The position numbers and the translations under genes were made by a program. A stretch of DNA of 64,000 bases from NCBI GenBank assembly GCA_013397435.1, contig VZRG01002090.1, positions 1,749 to 65,748 of the forward strand, read 5' to 3'. The DNA comes from Erythrocercus mccallii. Lineage: Eukaryota > Chordata > Aves > Passeriformes > Dicruridae. This document shows, piece by piece, positions 39,601 to 54,600 of this stretch (the stretch's first letter is position 1; each line of letters begins with the position of its first letter). Below the pieces are notes generated by a model. That model ran no database searches, was not told where the DNA came from, and was given only the letters and a program-made list of their open reading frames with translations.

Positions 39601-42600
39601 TTTTGTAGTTCTCAAAATCACCATGATGTTACATAAAGCTATTGAAAAGACAGGATTGTCATTTTAATCACATGCTTAGACATTAAATATAATCCTTTTT
39701 CTCTAACATTCTAATATTCACATTTTGCCTAGGGACCTACCCTCTTGACTGTCTTTGTTCTTACAGAACAATTTCATACAAACAGAAATAAAGCTGAAAT
39801 CTCATTAAATAATCTGTTTTGCTATCCTCAGAATCTACCCTAAGTGTCCATTTTCCATTCTGATTAGAACATAGTATATTTCCTGGCACTTGTGTTCTTT
39901 TCTGACTACAATTATGAGGCAGTATACCACACAGAGACACGATTTTGTATAACTGAGCCACTGCAGCTGCCCTTTTGTTGCCATATGTCAACACACACAG
40001 TCCCAGAGCAACAGTGTCTATAGCCCGTTCACTATTGATTTTTTTTTCTGTTTCAGCAAGAGGTTTGCCATATTGCATACAGCCGCCTAAACATTTTTCT
40101 GCCTTAATAACTGGCAGTTTCTCAGAGGCGAGCAATTAACTGGACAAGGGGGAATGGCATCAAACTGAAAGATGGTAGACTCAGATTGGATATTAGGAGG
40201 AAATTCTTAACTGTGAGAGGGATGAGGCACTGGAACAGGTTGCCAAGAGAAGTTCTGGATCTCTACTCCTGGCCAGGTTGAATGGGGCTCTGAGCAACTT
40301 GGTCTAGTGGGAGGTGACCCTGCCCATGGCAGGGGAGTTGGCACTTGATGGTGCTTAAGGCCCCTTCCAACACAAACCATTCTCTGATTCTGTTCAAGGT
40401 CATGATTTATATGCAGGAATATGTGGGCAGTTGGTTAATTATTGCAGTGACCAAGTAGGTCCTCACAGCACTGAATACAAAACAGAGCTACTTTATCTGC
40501 ATAGGTGTTGGGAAGTTTTTCTTTCAACTCCTTATGTCAGGAAACTGATTCACCAAAAAAAACCAAGTTCTATGAAACATTTAAGTTATAAAACTTTTAA
40601 AACCAAATCCCTCCTTAAAAGATTCAGCAGCCGTGCACAAGCATGAAATATCCTTGAAGAACCTTACTTTACTGCAGTCTTTTGGTATATTTGGAGCATT
40701 CAGACATATTTTCATAACCCTAGGTGTTAGTGACAAGTGTGTCCTTTCTTGACTTGGAAATAACCTTTTAAATTCCTACTCTGTGGACTCTTTCATCATC
40801 TTGAAAGGAATGTTACATATATTACATACAAACTGGAAGCCACTGTCTTTTCCTCATCTAACTTAAAACCTTAATAGTTCTCTTTTTTGGTGCTTTTATC
40901 ACACAAATAATTGAATTTGTCAGAATTTCATAGTATGTTTTTCTATCCAGCTGCAGCAATTCGAGTCTGTTATATGTTAGCAGTACTAAGCTATTTCTAG
41001 TGTGCTCTGCTGAAGCCATCATCTTTTCAGACTTCACAGACTAGAAAGCACAGATGTCTCTGCACAGTGGTAATTATTTTCTTTGCTCAATCATGTTTTG
41101 CACTTATTTAGTTCCCCTTTTTCTGGCTTTGGATGCATAATTTCTCTTCCACTTTATTATGTCTTTATTTAGACTGCAGATGTAAAATATACTCAGTCTG
41201 TGCTTCTTAATGAAGCCTTGGTTATGGTTTCTTGCTGCAACACAAAAAAATAAATAATTTCATCCTCTATTGTATAATAATTCCTTAGAATTCACCAAAG
41301 CAATGCAGGTGGTCTCATTTTTTAAAATGGCTTGATAGCAATACCTAACTCCTTTTATTTGGAAGCTGTGGATGGAGATAGGTATTCATACTTTTCTTTG
41401 CAAAAAACATAACTTCATTTCTGAATTTGAAATCTTAATTTAACTGCTTAGCCCTTGTAGCATGGTTCTGAGTGATGATTATCTGTTTTATACATTTTTC
41501 AAAAATAGAAAGCTTTGAAAGTGTCAGAAGCATTTGTGTATTAAATACTAGGATTTATGCTTCATTTGAAAGCATAAACTTTCTTTTAAACTTAGTCCTG
41601 TGCAGGACACTGCCTCTGAGTTACTACTTTGTTGGTGGCTTCATATTATTAATCAAAAGAGAACAGTGCAAGGAGAGGATGATACATCCTTGTGTAAAAA
41701 TTGTAACAGTTGAATTAGTTGATCATTGAAGAGTAAATAAGAGTAAATAACTATGAACTCTTTAACTTCTTGTGAACTCTTTAACTCTTGTATCTTGAGG
41801 CTTTAATTTAACTTTTTACAGTTATAGCTGTAAGGGAGTTATAGGCTATCTTCCAGAGAAGCCTGAAGTCTTCACAGGGTTTCTTTAATTTTTAGTTGTC
41901 TTTTGGTAGAAATTCCTCTAAGACTTCTGTTAATTTTACCCATAAGTAAATTAGAAAGTTATTCTCAGGTGGCTCTACACAAACTTGAGAGGAGGATTAA
42001 ATATTTGGTGCTTCTGGGATGTAACAGGTGGTTAGCAAACCCTGTGAAACTAATTTGTAGATCTTGTGCCACCTTTGGGTTTCAAAATCCTAAATTCAGG
42101 GCCCACACAGAGATGCACAGAGAATATGTAGACGAGTTAGAACAAAGACTTGACAGGGCTGACAGGACAGAGCTGGTGTGACTCTGCCACAAAGTGAGCA
42201 CGTCTGAAAGGGAGAATTTGTTTCCGTGTGTTGCAGATCCTGAGCAAAATCATTGCCCTTTTTGTTTGCCGAATGCTCCTCTTATATTAAATTTGAATGT
42301 TGTAGATGAGATCAAAATACTAAGGCACTCTGCTAGACCAAGGTAACCACCTGCTCTATCCAGACTCTGGGCACTTCAGGAACTTCGGTGATGAAAACCT
42401 AAATACCAGTGCTGTTTGAGTGCAGAAAAGATTCGCAGAAATGTTCAGGCCCCCTTCCCGCCCCCCACCCCCCCTCCTTAGTGAGATTTAACTGTTTAAA
42501 TTATAGTCCAGGTTTTGTTGCATGTGTTCTGGCTGGCCATTGAGGCCAATGCTTCTTGTTTGGTATAATTGAAGAATTTAGGCACACTAAACAGAGGATT

Positions 42601-45600
42601 TCGTGGCAGTTGATATCTCTAATAGAAGCTGGACAAAAGAAAATGGAAAGGCACAGTGATGTTGGAACATGTGTTCATTTTTCTGATAGCTAGATAAAGA
42701 AAAATTGAAGTGCAATGTTGTTCAGCCAATAGGTAACTTAATGAGCTAGCAGCCCTGTTCTGCTTTCAAAATGCTTGGTACACTTTGTACTTCTGAGAAG
42801 TGGGTTGGTAACTGCACGATTCATAAAGGCAGTGAAATGAAGTGGATGCAACCCCCCTAATTCTTACATAAAACAGAAATAATAATATATGAATCTAGTC
42901 TCAAGCTGACATATGCTGTATGACTGGCTGTCATACAAGACACATTTGACCACAGAATCCCTAGGGAAAACATTTCTTTTACAAGCTGACAGAAGAAATG
43001 TTTGGACTAGAGAAAAATTCAGATAATTCATCAAATTGCATCTGTTTTAAAACTGGAATAAATTGATGGCATGCTTCTTTAACTTAGTTTATGTTGTTTT
43101 GAACTCTAAAGAAGATAAATGTTTCTTCAAGGGGTATGGGCCTAGATTTTAGGGTTCATTTGTAGATCTTTAAATTCATTAGTAATACTTAGATAATCAT
43201 TAATTATCACTTAGGTGCTATTGCATAATAAGCAGTGAGATCATAGCATATGACTGAGTCATTATGAGGTGGCCATGCTGATTTTGAAGGTTAATTGATT
43301 CTGAGTTCCCTGAGTAGGTTCCCATAATGACTTCCTCTGAGATCTGGCGATAGTTCTGTTTCATAGCTAAGAAAGCCTGGCAACTTGCAAAAGCACTATC
43401 CTGAAATCCTTTTTCCATGGGCGTGATGTATTTTATTTCCCAGAGGGAGGTGTGTGGGTTGCAATCACATCTGTCAACCTTCCTTTGGGAAGGCTGGGGA
43501 ATGCTTTTACCACTATTGCATTTTGTAAGAAAGAATACAGTCAGCTGAAAGCTTTAATTTACTTCTCTCATTTCAGGAGAGCTAGCGCTTCTGCCTAGAA
43601 ATATCAGTGAAGTAGCACATACCAGCTTTGCTCTTAGTGAAAATGTTTATACAAAATTATAAAATAAAAAATACTTCTAAAAACATGTGCTCTGCTACTT
43701 TAAAACAATATAAAAGGTCATGTTATAATGATGAAATAGGTTTGCTCAGCCCTTAATGACTTTCTGTTTTATAACATGGTCAGTAATACATTAGAATTAG
43801 GTGGAATTAAGATGTGACTGCCACAAAGCACCAACTCTTTTTTATTGAGCATGATATTTGAGCAACATATTAGGACTGCAAAATTATGACTTAATTTAAA
43901 TGTAAACAGAAGGGTGTTATACAGGAACATTAATGAATTAATGCTTTAGAGGAAAACAGTCTGTGAAGGTGAACATGAAGCCTTTGCAGCCATAAAGGAC
44001 TTTAGCTGTTACTTGACTTGTAATCAAGTTTCTCTGTTAATCTGACTGGATATAGGTTACTGTTCATTATTTTCTTGCTAGCATTTTTAGGGCACAGAGG
44101 AGCTGACCAGGAAGCTGTCTGGTAATTCCTACCAGCAAACAGAGGAATTGAAAGCTCTATTCTTCCTGGGGATACCAGGTGGAGATACTCCAAAGTCCTC
44201 TACAAGAAGATGCACTAGTGCCTGGTGAACCTCTTGCCTCCAACTCCCTTCAGGAAGCATCTTTATCCAGTTGGTGGCTGGGGACAGGAGTGTTTTAGAT
44301 GTTGGTTGTGCGGGTCCCTCTGTAGAGGCCCAAAGGCAGGCTGGGAGCAAGTTTACATGGCTTGGGAAACCTATGCAGTGGTTTGGTTTCAGTCAGATTT
44401 CAGCAGAGTGTGCATCAGCATCCCCCAAGCTAATTTACAAACAAGGGCCCATTGTAATGGGGGTGGAAACAGTGTATTTGGTAGAAGATGATGTTCAAAA
44501 AGACCATTCAAAAGGGCTGATGTATGGAGTTACCTGTGCCTTCTTCTTTAGATTAACACTGCTTCTGTGTGTCAGATGGGATATCCACATTGGTGCAATG
44601 GGGCTCTCTCCATGCCTTCTGGCTCCACTTTTGAAGGTAGCTCTGGTTCACTAAAACATGCAGTGTTTATGTATGTGGGACTCTATTACACTGGCTGAGG
44701 CACAAGACTAGACTTAACAGAGCAACAGCATTTTAGGAGGCTTTTGAAGGCTGCAGTAGCTTACACAGCCAGTGTCTTTACTGGCTTCTTCTAACCCATT
44801 TCTTCATCCATGATATCTGGAAGTCTAGTCAAGATCATCTAGTTTGTTCTACATCTATAATCCAATTATGAAATTTGTGAAACCTGGCTCTGCTGATAAA
44901 ATCTGAGGACATTGTAATTCAGTCAATTAATTGTGGAAGTCAAACTTGTAAAGTATATTGAGTGTGAACCTGTCTTAACCCTCCATGACTCAGATTTGCC
45001 TGGCAGTGATACCATGGGTTTTTGAATGCCCATGGTAGTACAGTTTAATATCAGGTCTTCCTGAGTCAGCAAAAGGGTAAGGAATAAGCAGTCTCCTGAA
45101 GAGGAAGCTGAAAAACACAACCTCCCATGGGAAAATGGGTCACTTCCTTACACGTGTAGGAAGGGCCTCCTTTTGAGGTTGCCTGGTGTAGAGAGACCTT
45201 TCTGGGAAGCCAGGGATTTCTGAAGTACCTTATGCATGCTAGCATAACATTTTATTCATCATTGCTATAAAAACCCTTTTTTCTCATGCTTTATGTCCCT
45301 ACTATAAGTAAGCAGCAGGAGCAGATAGATGGGCACTGCGCTTGTCAGCTATTGCAGCGCCCCAGGCTTCTGGAGCTTGCCCCTACATCCAAGGAGTTAC
45401 CAGCAGGAGAATTCAGGGTGGCTCCTCTCTGAGGTGATCCCCCGCAGGATCTCCTCCTAGACATCAAGATTGAGATGTGTAACATTAGGGGGCACACCAA
45501 AGTCCCACAGACCAGAGGTACAGCTGCTTCTGGAACAACACTTTGAGTGCATTACAGCTCATCCCTCTTCACTCGCCTACTCATTCAGCAAGGGCTGCCA

Positions 45601-48600
45601 AGTCACTTAGGGTAATAGTACTTAAGCATCAAGGAAGCACACAACAGATTGGAAAAATTTACCACTTTTGCTAATGAACTTTCAGTTTTAAAAAAGAAAA
45701 AAAAATTCAAGCCTTTTACGTTCTCTGCCCTTCAGTTTTGAGATTTGCAAGCACTAGGTATATTACCTGTGAAATACAGATAATGTTTCATTGCACACAT
45801 TGCACATAAGGCTTATGATGTGCATTAAAGAAATGTCACTACAATTAACCTGTGGTAAAGACAGAGGAATACTATTCAGCAGTACAGAATCAGAATAATT
45901 GCAGATAAGAAGAAACTGAAGTCTCTTACAAATGCAGATATCTCAAAAAGTTACAAATTTTAGAAATTGAATCTTTTTTTGGGGCTCTATAAGGAATGTA
46001 TATAATCAGTGATAATCATAGATGACTATTAAGTCTCACAGACTGCATGTCTTTAAAATGCCAACAGGGGTAAGAGCAAGCTTTACCAGCCATGAAGCAT
46101 AACAGCACCGGTGTGACACTGTCATAGTCTGATTGAGACTGCAGGGTGGACAACACAGTGCTTGGAGAGGGCATTGCTGCAAAGGCCTGCCTGAGTACTT
46201 CTCTAGTATTTGTGATGGCTGATGAATGATTTAAGCACCAGCAGGAGCTTTTGCTGTTTTGCAGGGTTTTCAGCTGCTTGAAAAGTGGGACCAGATGCAG
46301 TCTTTTTGTGCAGTCTCACATGCTCTTCCTCAGCTGAGGATCCCTCTTCTGTGGTTCCCCAAACTGTGTGATTGCTATCCCAGTGCCAAACCATGCTGAG
46401 CTCATACAGATATTGGGTTTTGCTGTGGCTGCTGCCACAGCTGCCCATGGCTGGGGCAGTAGCCACAGTGAGTCTGCCTCCTCCATGTGGCAAGGCTGTG
46501 CTCCAGTTTACAGCCACTCAACAACTGCAACCAACATCCACTTGGAAACATGTAGAAGCAAGCTTCACATGATGCTAAGTCTTTAGCCAAATAATTGGAA
46601 ATTAATGTCACTGTTCAGAGATAACAGAAAACCTGAAAGCCTGAAAACATTTTCTCTTTTTTTTAAATCAGAAGCAAACAATGAGAGAATAGGCATGTGT
46701 GTCTATTTGGAAGATGCTTCTGACCAGTCTCTGTAAAATAACAAATTGGATTTAATTGTTAGGAATTCCATTTTAATGTCTCTACAAAAAAAAAATCATT
46801 GAAATGACCTCTCATCCTTGAGAGGTCTATAATTCTTATATTTTAATGGCACTTTGTTTCAATAATTGCTTTCATGCAGAAAATATTACAACACAAATAA
46901 TACCCAAAACAATACTCTCATTATTGTCTAGGCAGCTTAATGAAAGCTCCAAGAACTCATTAAAATACACTTTTCATGCAATTTGCATTACAATAATGCA
47001 GATTAAGTCTCTTAAAAAATAGACATGATAAAGAAGTCAAATGTATTTCCAGAAATTTGCCCAAACTATTTACCTATTGTTATATGCTAATCACCACCTC
47101 CTTTTTCATAATCAGAGCTTTAAATCATGAAGAGATTTTTTTTCCCTGCAGAAAAGCAATAAAAATTAGTGTGCAATTTCTGAATTTGTTTTAATATCAT
47201 TACAATTAAAAACACAGAGGGTATTATAACCATTTTTGCAATCACTAAGACTTTTCTAAGTAATACCCCTGCTTTCACAGCTGGGCAAAGTAGTTTGCCA
47301 CAGTGGGAAGTCATATGTCCTTCAGCTGAAACATGTTTGTCTGTTATTTGGGAATAGCTGTAGTTCCATCACTTCAGTTTCCTATCACTTCAGTATCTCT
47401 TAATGCTGTTGACTGAGTCAAGAGCTGCATGACTGAGCTGAGGAGAGGGTCAACTTCTCTTTATTTCTCTCTCTCTCAGATGCAAAAATCCAGATGTGCT
47501 TATGTACCCTGTCTTACCTATTTTCTTTCTGCTGTGGGGCTAGAACACTTGCTGGAAACAGTCTTAAGGGCATTTCATTGTAGAAAAGGTATCGTCATGT
47601 TACAGTGCAAGTACAATATAGGTGTTGCATGTAATACAGTATTTCAAAAACAGAATTTATTTTCAAAGAGTTTCTGGGGAGTTCAGAAACTAAACAGTAG
47701 AACAGCTGCCAATAAATATTTCAAAATAAGCTTTAAAATTTTATTTTTCAATGCGAGTGTAGAATCTGATGTTTTACTGATATGGGCCAATTCATGTCTT
47801 ATTTTCTAGATAATGTAATGTCCCATTATGTTAGTAAGTTTGAGTCTCGTTACTTCATATTTAATTTTATTCTTTTAAATGTGCATACAGAGAGTAGCAG
47901 GTTTTACTTCATGTAAATTTAAATACTGTTAACCATTTTGTTTGGTTTTTCTAAACTTTTGTTTGTCTGAAAGTAAGACTCTTTTTACTGCATTCTTTTC
48001 AGGGGGAGGGAGGGAATTACTAACTCTTTTGGGTATTGAATTAAGTAATTTCCTTTTTTTTTTCTGATATTTGGAACTTTTAAAGCATCTGGATCCTTTT
48101 CAAGGTTTGAGGACAGCTACTAAAAGGAACCCACTGGTTAAAACAAGCTTATCAATAACTCTTCTTCTGCTCTCCAAGCGTTGCAGGTGGGGAGCTTTTT
48201 GACTTCTTAGCTGAAAAAGAATCTCTCACGGAGGAGGAAGCCACAGAATTTCTCAAACAGATACTTAATGGTGTCCAGTATCTTCACTCTCTGCAAATTG
48301 CCCACTTTGATCTTAAGGTGCGTTGAACACATAAAAACTTCAACAACTGTAAGCAACATCCATTAAAGTTCTTTGTAATTCTAGCCACAGATCAGTCATC
48401 ATGCAGATCTTGGCCACAGTTTTGTTTTGCTAGCTTATGTAGACAGGGAAAGTTCAGCCATTGGAAAGAAGTTACTGAACTGTAAATAGTTCCCATCTGT
48501 AAGATTTTTCAGGGAAAATGGCACCTTCTGACAAAATTAAACCATTCTGAGAAAACAAACCTGAAATAAAAATGAGGACTATGATTTTTTTTTTAATGTG

Positions 48601-51600
48601 AATGGGATCTGGATGAAGCATTCTGACCTAGATGCCTTTTTCAACTGAGTTTGAAAACACTCATAGCACTCCAGCATCAACATGAAATCCTAGTTTACTG
48701 TAGTCAACTTTCAGCACATGTTAGATCATAATAGGGAAAGACAAGATTTTTCTGCCTAAAACACAATTCAAGTGTCTAACTGAGGTAAAAGGAAATGTTC
48801 AATGTTGAAGAACACTGGTCCACAGTTTATACCTATGTATAATCTCTCTTTGTCTCCTCCTTCCTCCTTCTCAAAGCCTGAAAACATAATGTTGTTGGAC
48901 AGAAATGTACCAAAGCCTCGAATCAAGATTATTGACTTTGGTTTAGCACACAAAATTGACTTTGGAAATGAATTCAAAAATATCTTCGGAACGCCAGAGT
49001 TTGTTGGTGAGAAAGCTGTTGTTTCTTCAAACTATTCTTTTTCAGTCTTTGAAACAATATTTGTGGTTTAGCTTGGCTTGGCTGATTTACAGATTAGGAA
49101 ATCTCTATGTAATTCATGGCATTTTGAAATTTAAAGCAATTTATAGCATTTGATTTCAAATTAGATTTGCATTAAGGTGTTTTAATCTATCAGCATCTTA
49201 GCTTATTATCTCTAACATACATGGATTATAGTGAGACTTATACATGTTCTTTACCTAGGTACTTATCTTGCTGCTTTTTCCTTTAGCTCCTGAAATAGTA
49301 AATTATGAGCCTCTTGGTCTTGAAGCAGATATGTGGTAAGTTATTGGATCTTACTTGAAATAAATCTCTCATGATTATGCTTATGTTCTAACCCTTTTTT
49401 TTCTCTCTCTCTCTTTCCATCTATTTTTCTCTCCTCTCCCTCATCCTTTTTTTGTTTGTTTTTCCTTCAATCCAGGAGCATTGGTGTAATAACTTATATT
49501 CTGTAAGTACCAAAATCTTTGGGTGTTTTCTTGCAAATGCTGTTGTTTTTTAATTCTTATTCTATCCTCTGGGGTGCTGGTGTTGCCTGTACAAATCAAA
49601 CCATTCTGATTGCACCTCATGATTCAAGTTGCAGGATCTTAAAAGCAATAGTATAATTATTGAAGAAATAAATGCCCATTATTCAACATTGAGCTAGCAT
49701 GGAAAACTGTCTTCAAATCTGTAGATGACTTTCCTGCAGGTAGATCTTAACAGTATTCTTTGAAATTACAGAAAGTTTTTTTGCCCTGCTGCATCACATC
49801 TTCGTGAAAGTAGATTTGCAGCCTTAAAACGGAAAAGAAAAATATTCACTTTGTTTTTTCATCTCAAAGGGTTGAAGCATTATGACACATAATGAGAGGG
49901 ATGTTCTGTCTTTCTTGCAGTCTAAGTGGTGCATCTCCATTTCTTGGAGAAACCAAACAGGAAACACTGGCAAATGTGTCTGCTGTGAATTATGAATTTG
50001 AAGAAGAATTCTTCAGTAATACCAGTGCCCTAGCTAAAGACTTCATACGAAGACTTCTTGTCAAAGATCCAAAGTGAGTTGGTTTTGTTCTGTGTGGTAT
50101 TTACATCTCTAGTATTTAAAATTACATGATATTTGGAGATGATTGTTTAATAAACATAAAACAGCATGCATTTTATTAATATTTGAAACAGTCCTATCTC
50201 TTATCCTCTTAAAGGAAGAGAATGACTATTCAAGACAGTTTGCTGCACCCTTGGATCAAGGTGAGTGTGCCATTCATTCTCTGTTGTCCTGTTTTAATCA
50301 TTCCTAATTTCATGCTTTTCAAGTTCCTTAACATGGAGTATTGTCATAATTGTCTGATGTAACTTACTGTTTTGGAAAACATACTGTCTGTATGAAAGCT
50401 ATCATGTGTGCTTCATTAATATGTGGGCTTCATTAATATATGCTCTATGTGAGTTAGCAGTAGGGAAGTAGCCTCCTATGGGAATTAAATTCATGGTCAG
50501 ACAGAGAAGCTAATCTTCAGAGAGCATTGCACTGACAAATATACCGTCTCTGAATCCAGTCCAATTCACAATTCAGTCCAATTTTCTTCTTCTAATGCCC
50601 TTATTTAGACTGGGGACAGAACAGTGATCTCTCTTCTGTCCTTCCCCTTTAGACTGAAGAGAGCAGTTGATGTGGTGGTCCACTTCCTTCTTCAGTGTTT
50701 CAGTGTTTGGTTTGGATTGAGCTGTGGTGAAGCTGCTAGGTTGGGAGGGAGAAAATGGCACCTATTCTTCTTCTTAATGTGTGTAGTACTACCTGGCGGT
50801 TAATTTTTTTAATTCCGTGTCACATTGTGATTGTGAGTAGTAAACCCATTCAGTGCCACTGGTTTCCCAGGATATGGGGATGCACAGTGGGTATTTGATC
50901 CCACTCCACTTCCCAGTTGAGAATCAGTTAGCAGAATACTTATCTGTGCCACAACTGCTCCAGTTCACAGTACAACATCCGAGGGCAGGCATTTCTATGC
51001 CAGTGTGCCTAACTACAAATTTGACCATGCTTTGCTGACTTTTTGCTGAGGTAATCTGAAATAGTTGATACACGCAGAACGTATTGACATGGTATTTTAA
51101 ACCACTAAAGCAAGAATTGTGCAAGTTGGGCTATTCTTGGACCCAGTTCCACACTTGTGTAAAGAGGCAGGTTGTTTTGTACCCTATTACTTTGCTTTAT
51201 GCTTAACTTTCCAGGTATTTGATTCCCGCTCCACTGGTCGTATCCTCTTTTCCCCTTTCCCACCACTGTCTTTATCTGCATTTCCATGGCAGGGAAGGTT
51301 GAAACTAGTTCCCTTCCAACCCAAGCCTTTCCATGATTCTATATCTATATCCATGATATCTATATCTATATCTATATCTATATCTATATCTATCTATATC
51401 TATACAGATCTATATCTGTAAAAATTACTTCAAGAATGGAATCATAAAATGCAAAATTTGGTATATTCCACTAGTCATTGGTGCTTAGTATTAGCCCTTG
51501 AAAAAATTGGAAGGATGCAGGCTTAGAGCTTGCTGCACTGGTCAGTGGGATGTCATTTTGTATGGGGAGACGGTAATTTTTCAGCAGCATCCAGGTGATT

Positions 51601-54600
51601 ACACTGAGTCTGTAACAAAGATTGAGTGCATTTAAAATCAGTCAGGAAATCTTCCCAGAAGATAGGATTTATCTTGGAAATCAAATGCCTCTATCAGAGA
51701 GGGAGCTGAAGGACAAGGCTGAATGTTCTGATGTTTGAAGGGGTTTTTTGTTTAAAACGAAAAAGCACATTTTAGTATTGCATTTTTAGGTCTGGATTTC
51801 CCTTACATCATCTTCTTAAGAAATTCCATCTGTATGCCAGACTAGACTCTGAATATTAAAGTTATGTGCTTACAATTACTTTATTATTACAGTAGGATGA
51901 GTACATATAATGTAAGTGAAAGTCATCACGGGGAGCCTTACACGCAGAAATTATAGAATTTTTTAGAACAGCTTTATTTTCCTTTTGCTCGCAGCCACAA
52001 GACACTCAGCAAGCACTCAGCAGAAAAGCTTCTGCAGTGAATATGGAGAAATTCAAGAAGTTTGCAGCACGACGAAAATGGAAAGTAAGCCATTCAATAT
52101 ATCAAAATGTTGGTGACATACAAATGCAGTAGCATTGCCTATTCCAGGGAAAGGTCAGCACATTTAAGAGTGGAAAAGAAGGAAGAAGAAACACATTCTT
52201 CTGTCACTGGGAATAAATTAAGTGCTTGAGTATGTTAGTATGGGAGAGGACTTCTTTGTTAATGATCTGCATACAAATGCTTGTGTGTGGATTGTTTGCT
52301 TTGTACTTCTAATGGATTATAAATCACAAAAGTTGAAGTTTCAAATTCAATATAAAAAGCAGATGAAATGTTGAAGTCAAACTTCAGTTTGTTTTACTAA
52401 GTCCTTTAAAATCTCTGCAGTAACATCCTATCAGGATTTTCTAATTTTTTTACATATAGTTTTTTTTCTTATTTTTACAAAGCAATCAGTGCGCTTAATA
52501 TCCTTGTGCCAAAGATTATCAAGATCTTTCTTGTCCAGAAGTAGCATGAGTGTGGCTAGAAGTGATGATACTCTGGTAAGTGTGTTCTTATATATTTAGA
52601 ATGCAAACTATCAGAAATATTAGGCTCTTGAAAATTTGTATCATTAACTAATCTCATAAGTAGGAAGAAATAAAATGTCAGGCTACAAAGGTCAGTTACC
52701 CTTAGTTTGATCTTCTGCATCTTGAAACCTTGAAATTTATCTTACCATGGTGAGGCTGATACCTGGTGTCAAAAATTCATTTCTTGGTTTTGAAGTTTGA
52801 TTCATGAGGAATTTTTTGTACTGTAACAATTATATGGTGAAAAGTGTCATCTGAATTTTACTCATCATTTACATCATCATTGTGTAGACTAATATAATAT
52901 TCCTTATATTCCTTTTTTATTTTCACCAGATATTCAAAATCATTGAGACTGTTTTAAATCCAATGAATTCTAGACAGCAGTGTCACAACAACCAGTTATT
53001 TAAGGAGGAAACTTTAGAGTTGGCCAGTATTCAGTTTGTTGTATTAGATATGATTAAAGTTGAGTAGTTAGGAGCAATTACTATATGTTTTCTAATTACA
53101 AATCCTTGTAAATCCAAAAGCATTCTTCTTAGCTTGCTCTACAAGTTTTAATACACACTACACAAATTCCCTGTGATCAGCAAGGAATGTGTGTTAATAT
53201 GTTTAGAGCTGGGGAATATCATCTTTTCTGTGCGTTAATAGGATCAAATTTAAAAAATTTTGCAAAGTCCTTTTCATGCATACTATCTTCCCCATGTCCC
53301 TCCCCATGTCCAGCAACTCCATGCTCAAGTTTCCACTTTTTCTCCTCTTATCTTTTTGCTTCTGAACTCTTTGTTCTCCTCTTGCTCTCCTTTCCCTGCC
53401 CGCTGCGCCCCGCCCCCCCCCCCCCCCCCAGCTATCTGTATGCTTTTTAACACTGGATCAGCATTTCACACCTGTGTTCCAGCAGAAAGGATTTATAGCC
53501 CAATGTTACTGTCCTAAAAAATCTGAAACCTCAGGAGAGAGGAGGTAAGAGCAATTCAAATAATGGGCTCTGTGAATTTCAGCTCTTTGAAATTCTAGTG
53601 CGGAGGAGAAAAATAAAGTTACACCTGCAGAGGTATCTAGGCTTATTACTTAGGTTCTAGATTTTTAACTGATCCATGTGAATAGATGAAAGCTTGGACC
53701 AAAGCACCTCTCCTGTGGATAGCACAAAACCTGATACTTCAGTTGGTATTCATGCACCTCTTGGGTTTTTTAATTGTCACATATATGCATAGAATAATTT
53801 CATTTTATGCAAGTATTGCTTCTGTTGAAATCTATCATCTACGTTTCCTATGAGGAAAAAAGAATACACCTAATAAAAGAAACCTGTGTGGAATCTCAGT
53901 GATTAACAGGTTTGTGTGTGAAGAGGGAAGCATAATTTACTAGAAAATGTGAGGTGGGGTTTGGTGTGGGTTTTCAAATAACATGCATACATGTTAACCA
54001 TATGGTTCATGAAAAATTACAACCTGCAGCTGAAGCACTCTTTTACAAAAAAAATTCCAAAAAATTCAGGTTTTAATATTTTTTTATGTCTTGGCAGCTG
54101 TTTAGATATGGATTTTTTCTTAAAGCTAACAATTTTTCTTCTTTCACCTTTAATTGCAAGGATGAGGAAGATTCTTTTGTGATGAAAGCTATTATTCATG
54201 CCATCAATGATGACAATGTTCCTGGATTACAACACCTTCTGGGATCTCTGACAAATTACGATGTCAATCAACCCAACAAGGTAGTGTGGGTCTGTGTTGA
54301 GGTGTGAGGTGTGTGGGGAACTAGCTACAACCCTGTTGAATAGAGCAGTGTGGTTGTAAAATAGAAATGTAACACCTGAAATGAAAAGGCAAGGAAAGGG
54401 GAAAAAATTCTGACTTTTTTGTAGGAGAAATTTTCATGTGCTTTATGTTGTCTTCTCAAAATACATTAAAATGGAGCCCAAAACAGGATTTTTTGCCTAG
54501 GCATTTCAAAAGTATAACTCAAATCTATGGTCAGGAACTGTGATGTATCAAGATAATATGAGCCTTCACTCCTGATTGCAGTTGCTGTTTCTTGTGGCCA

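Larger units (their letters stand above)
37763..48178 (+). other. DAPK1 intron between coding exons 2 and 3 (10.4 kb)
   Basis: GTAAGT to CTCCAAG. It holds one CR1 fragment (40140-40395) and a C-rich tract at 42450-42477. Patches near 44000-44600, 45310-45560 and 46100-46560 are somewhat GC-richer without a recognisable family. No gene seen. Confidence 0.85.
50261..51994 (+). other. DAPK1 intron between coding exons 8 and 9
   Basis: 1,734 bases, GTGAGT to GCTCGCAG. It contains a short CR1 end (51282-51342) and the adjoining TATATC microsatellite. No gene. Confidence 0.9.

Noticed and set aside
548..52575. DAPK2 or DAPK3 instead of DAPK1
   Set aside because: The kinase domain is followed by a DAPK1-type calmodulin segment and an ankyrin array, which DAPK2 and DAPK3 lack.
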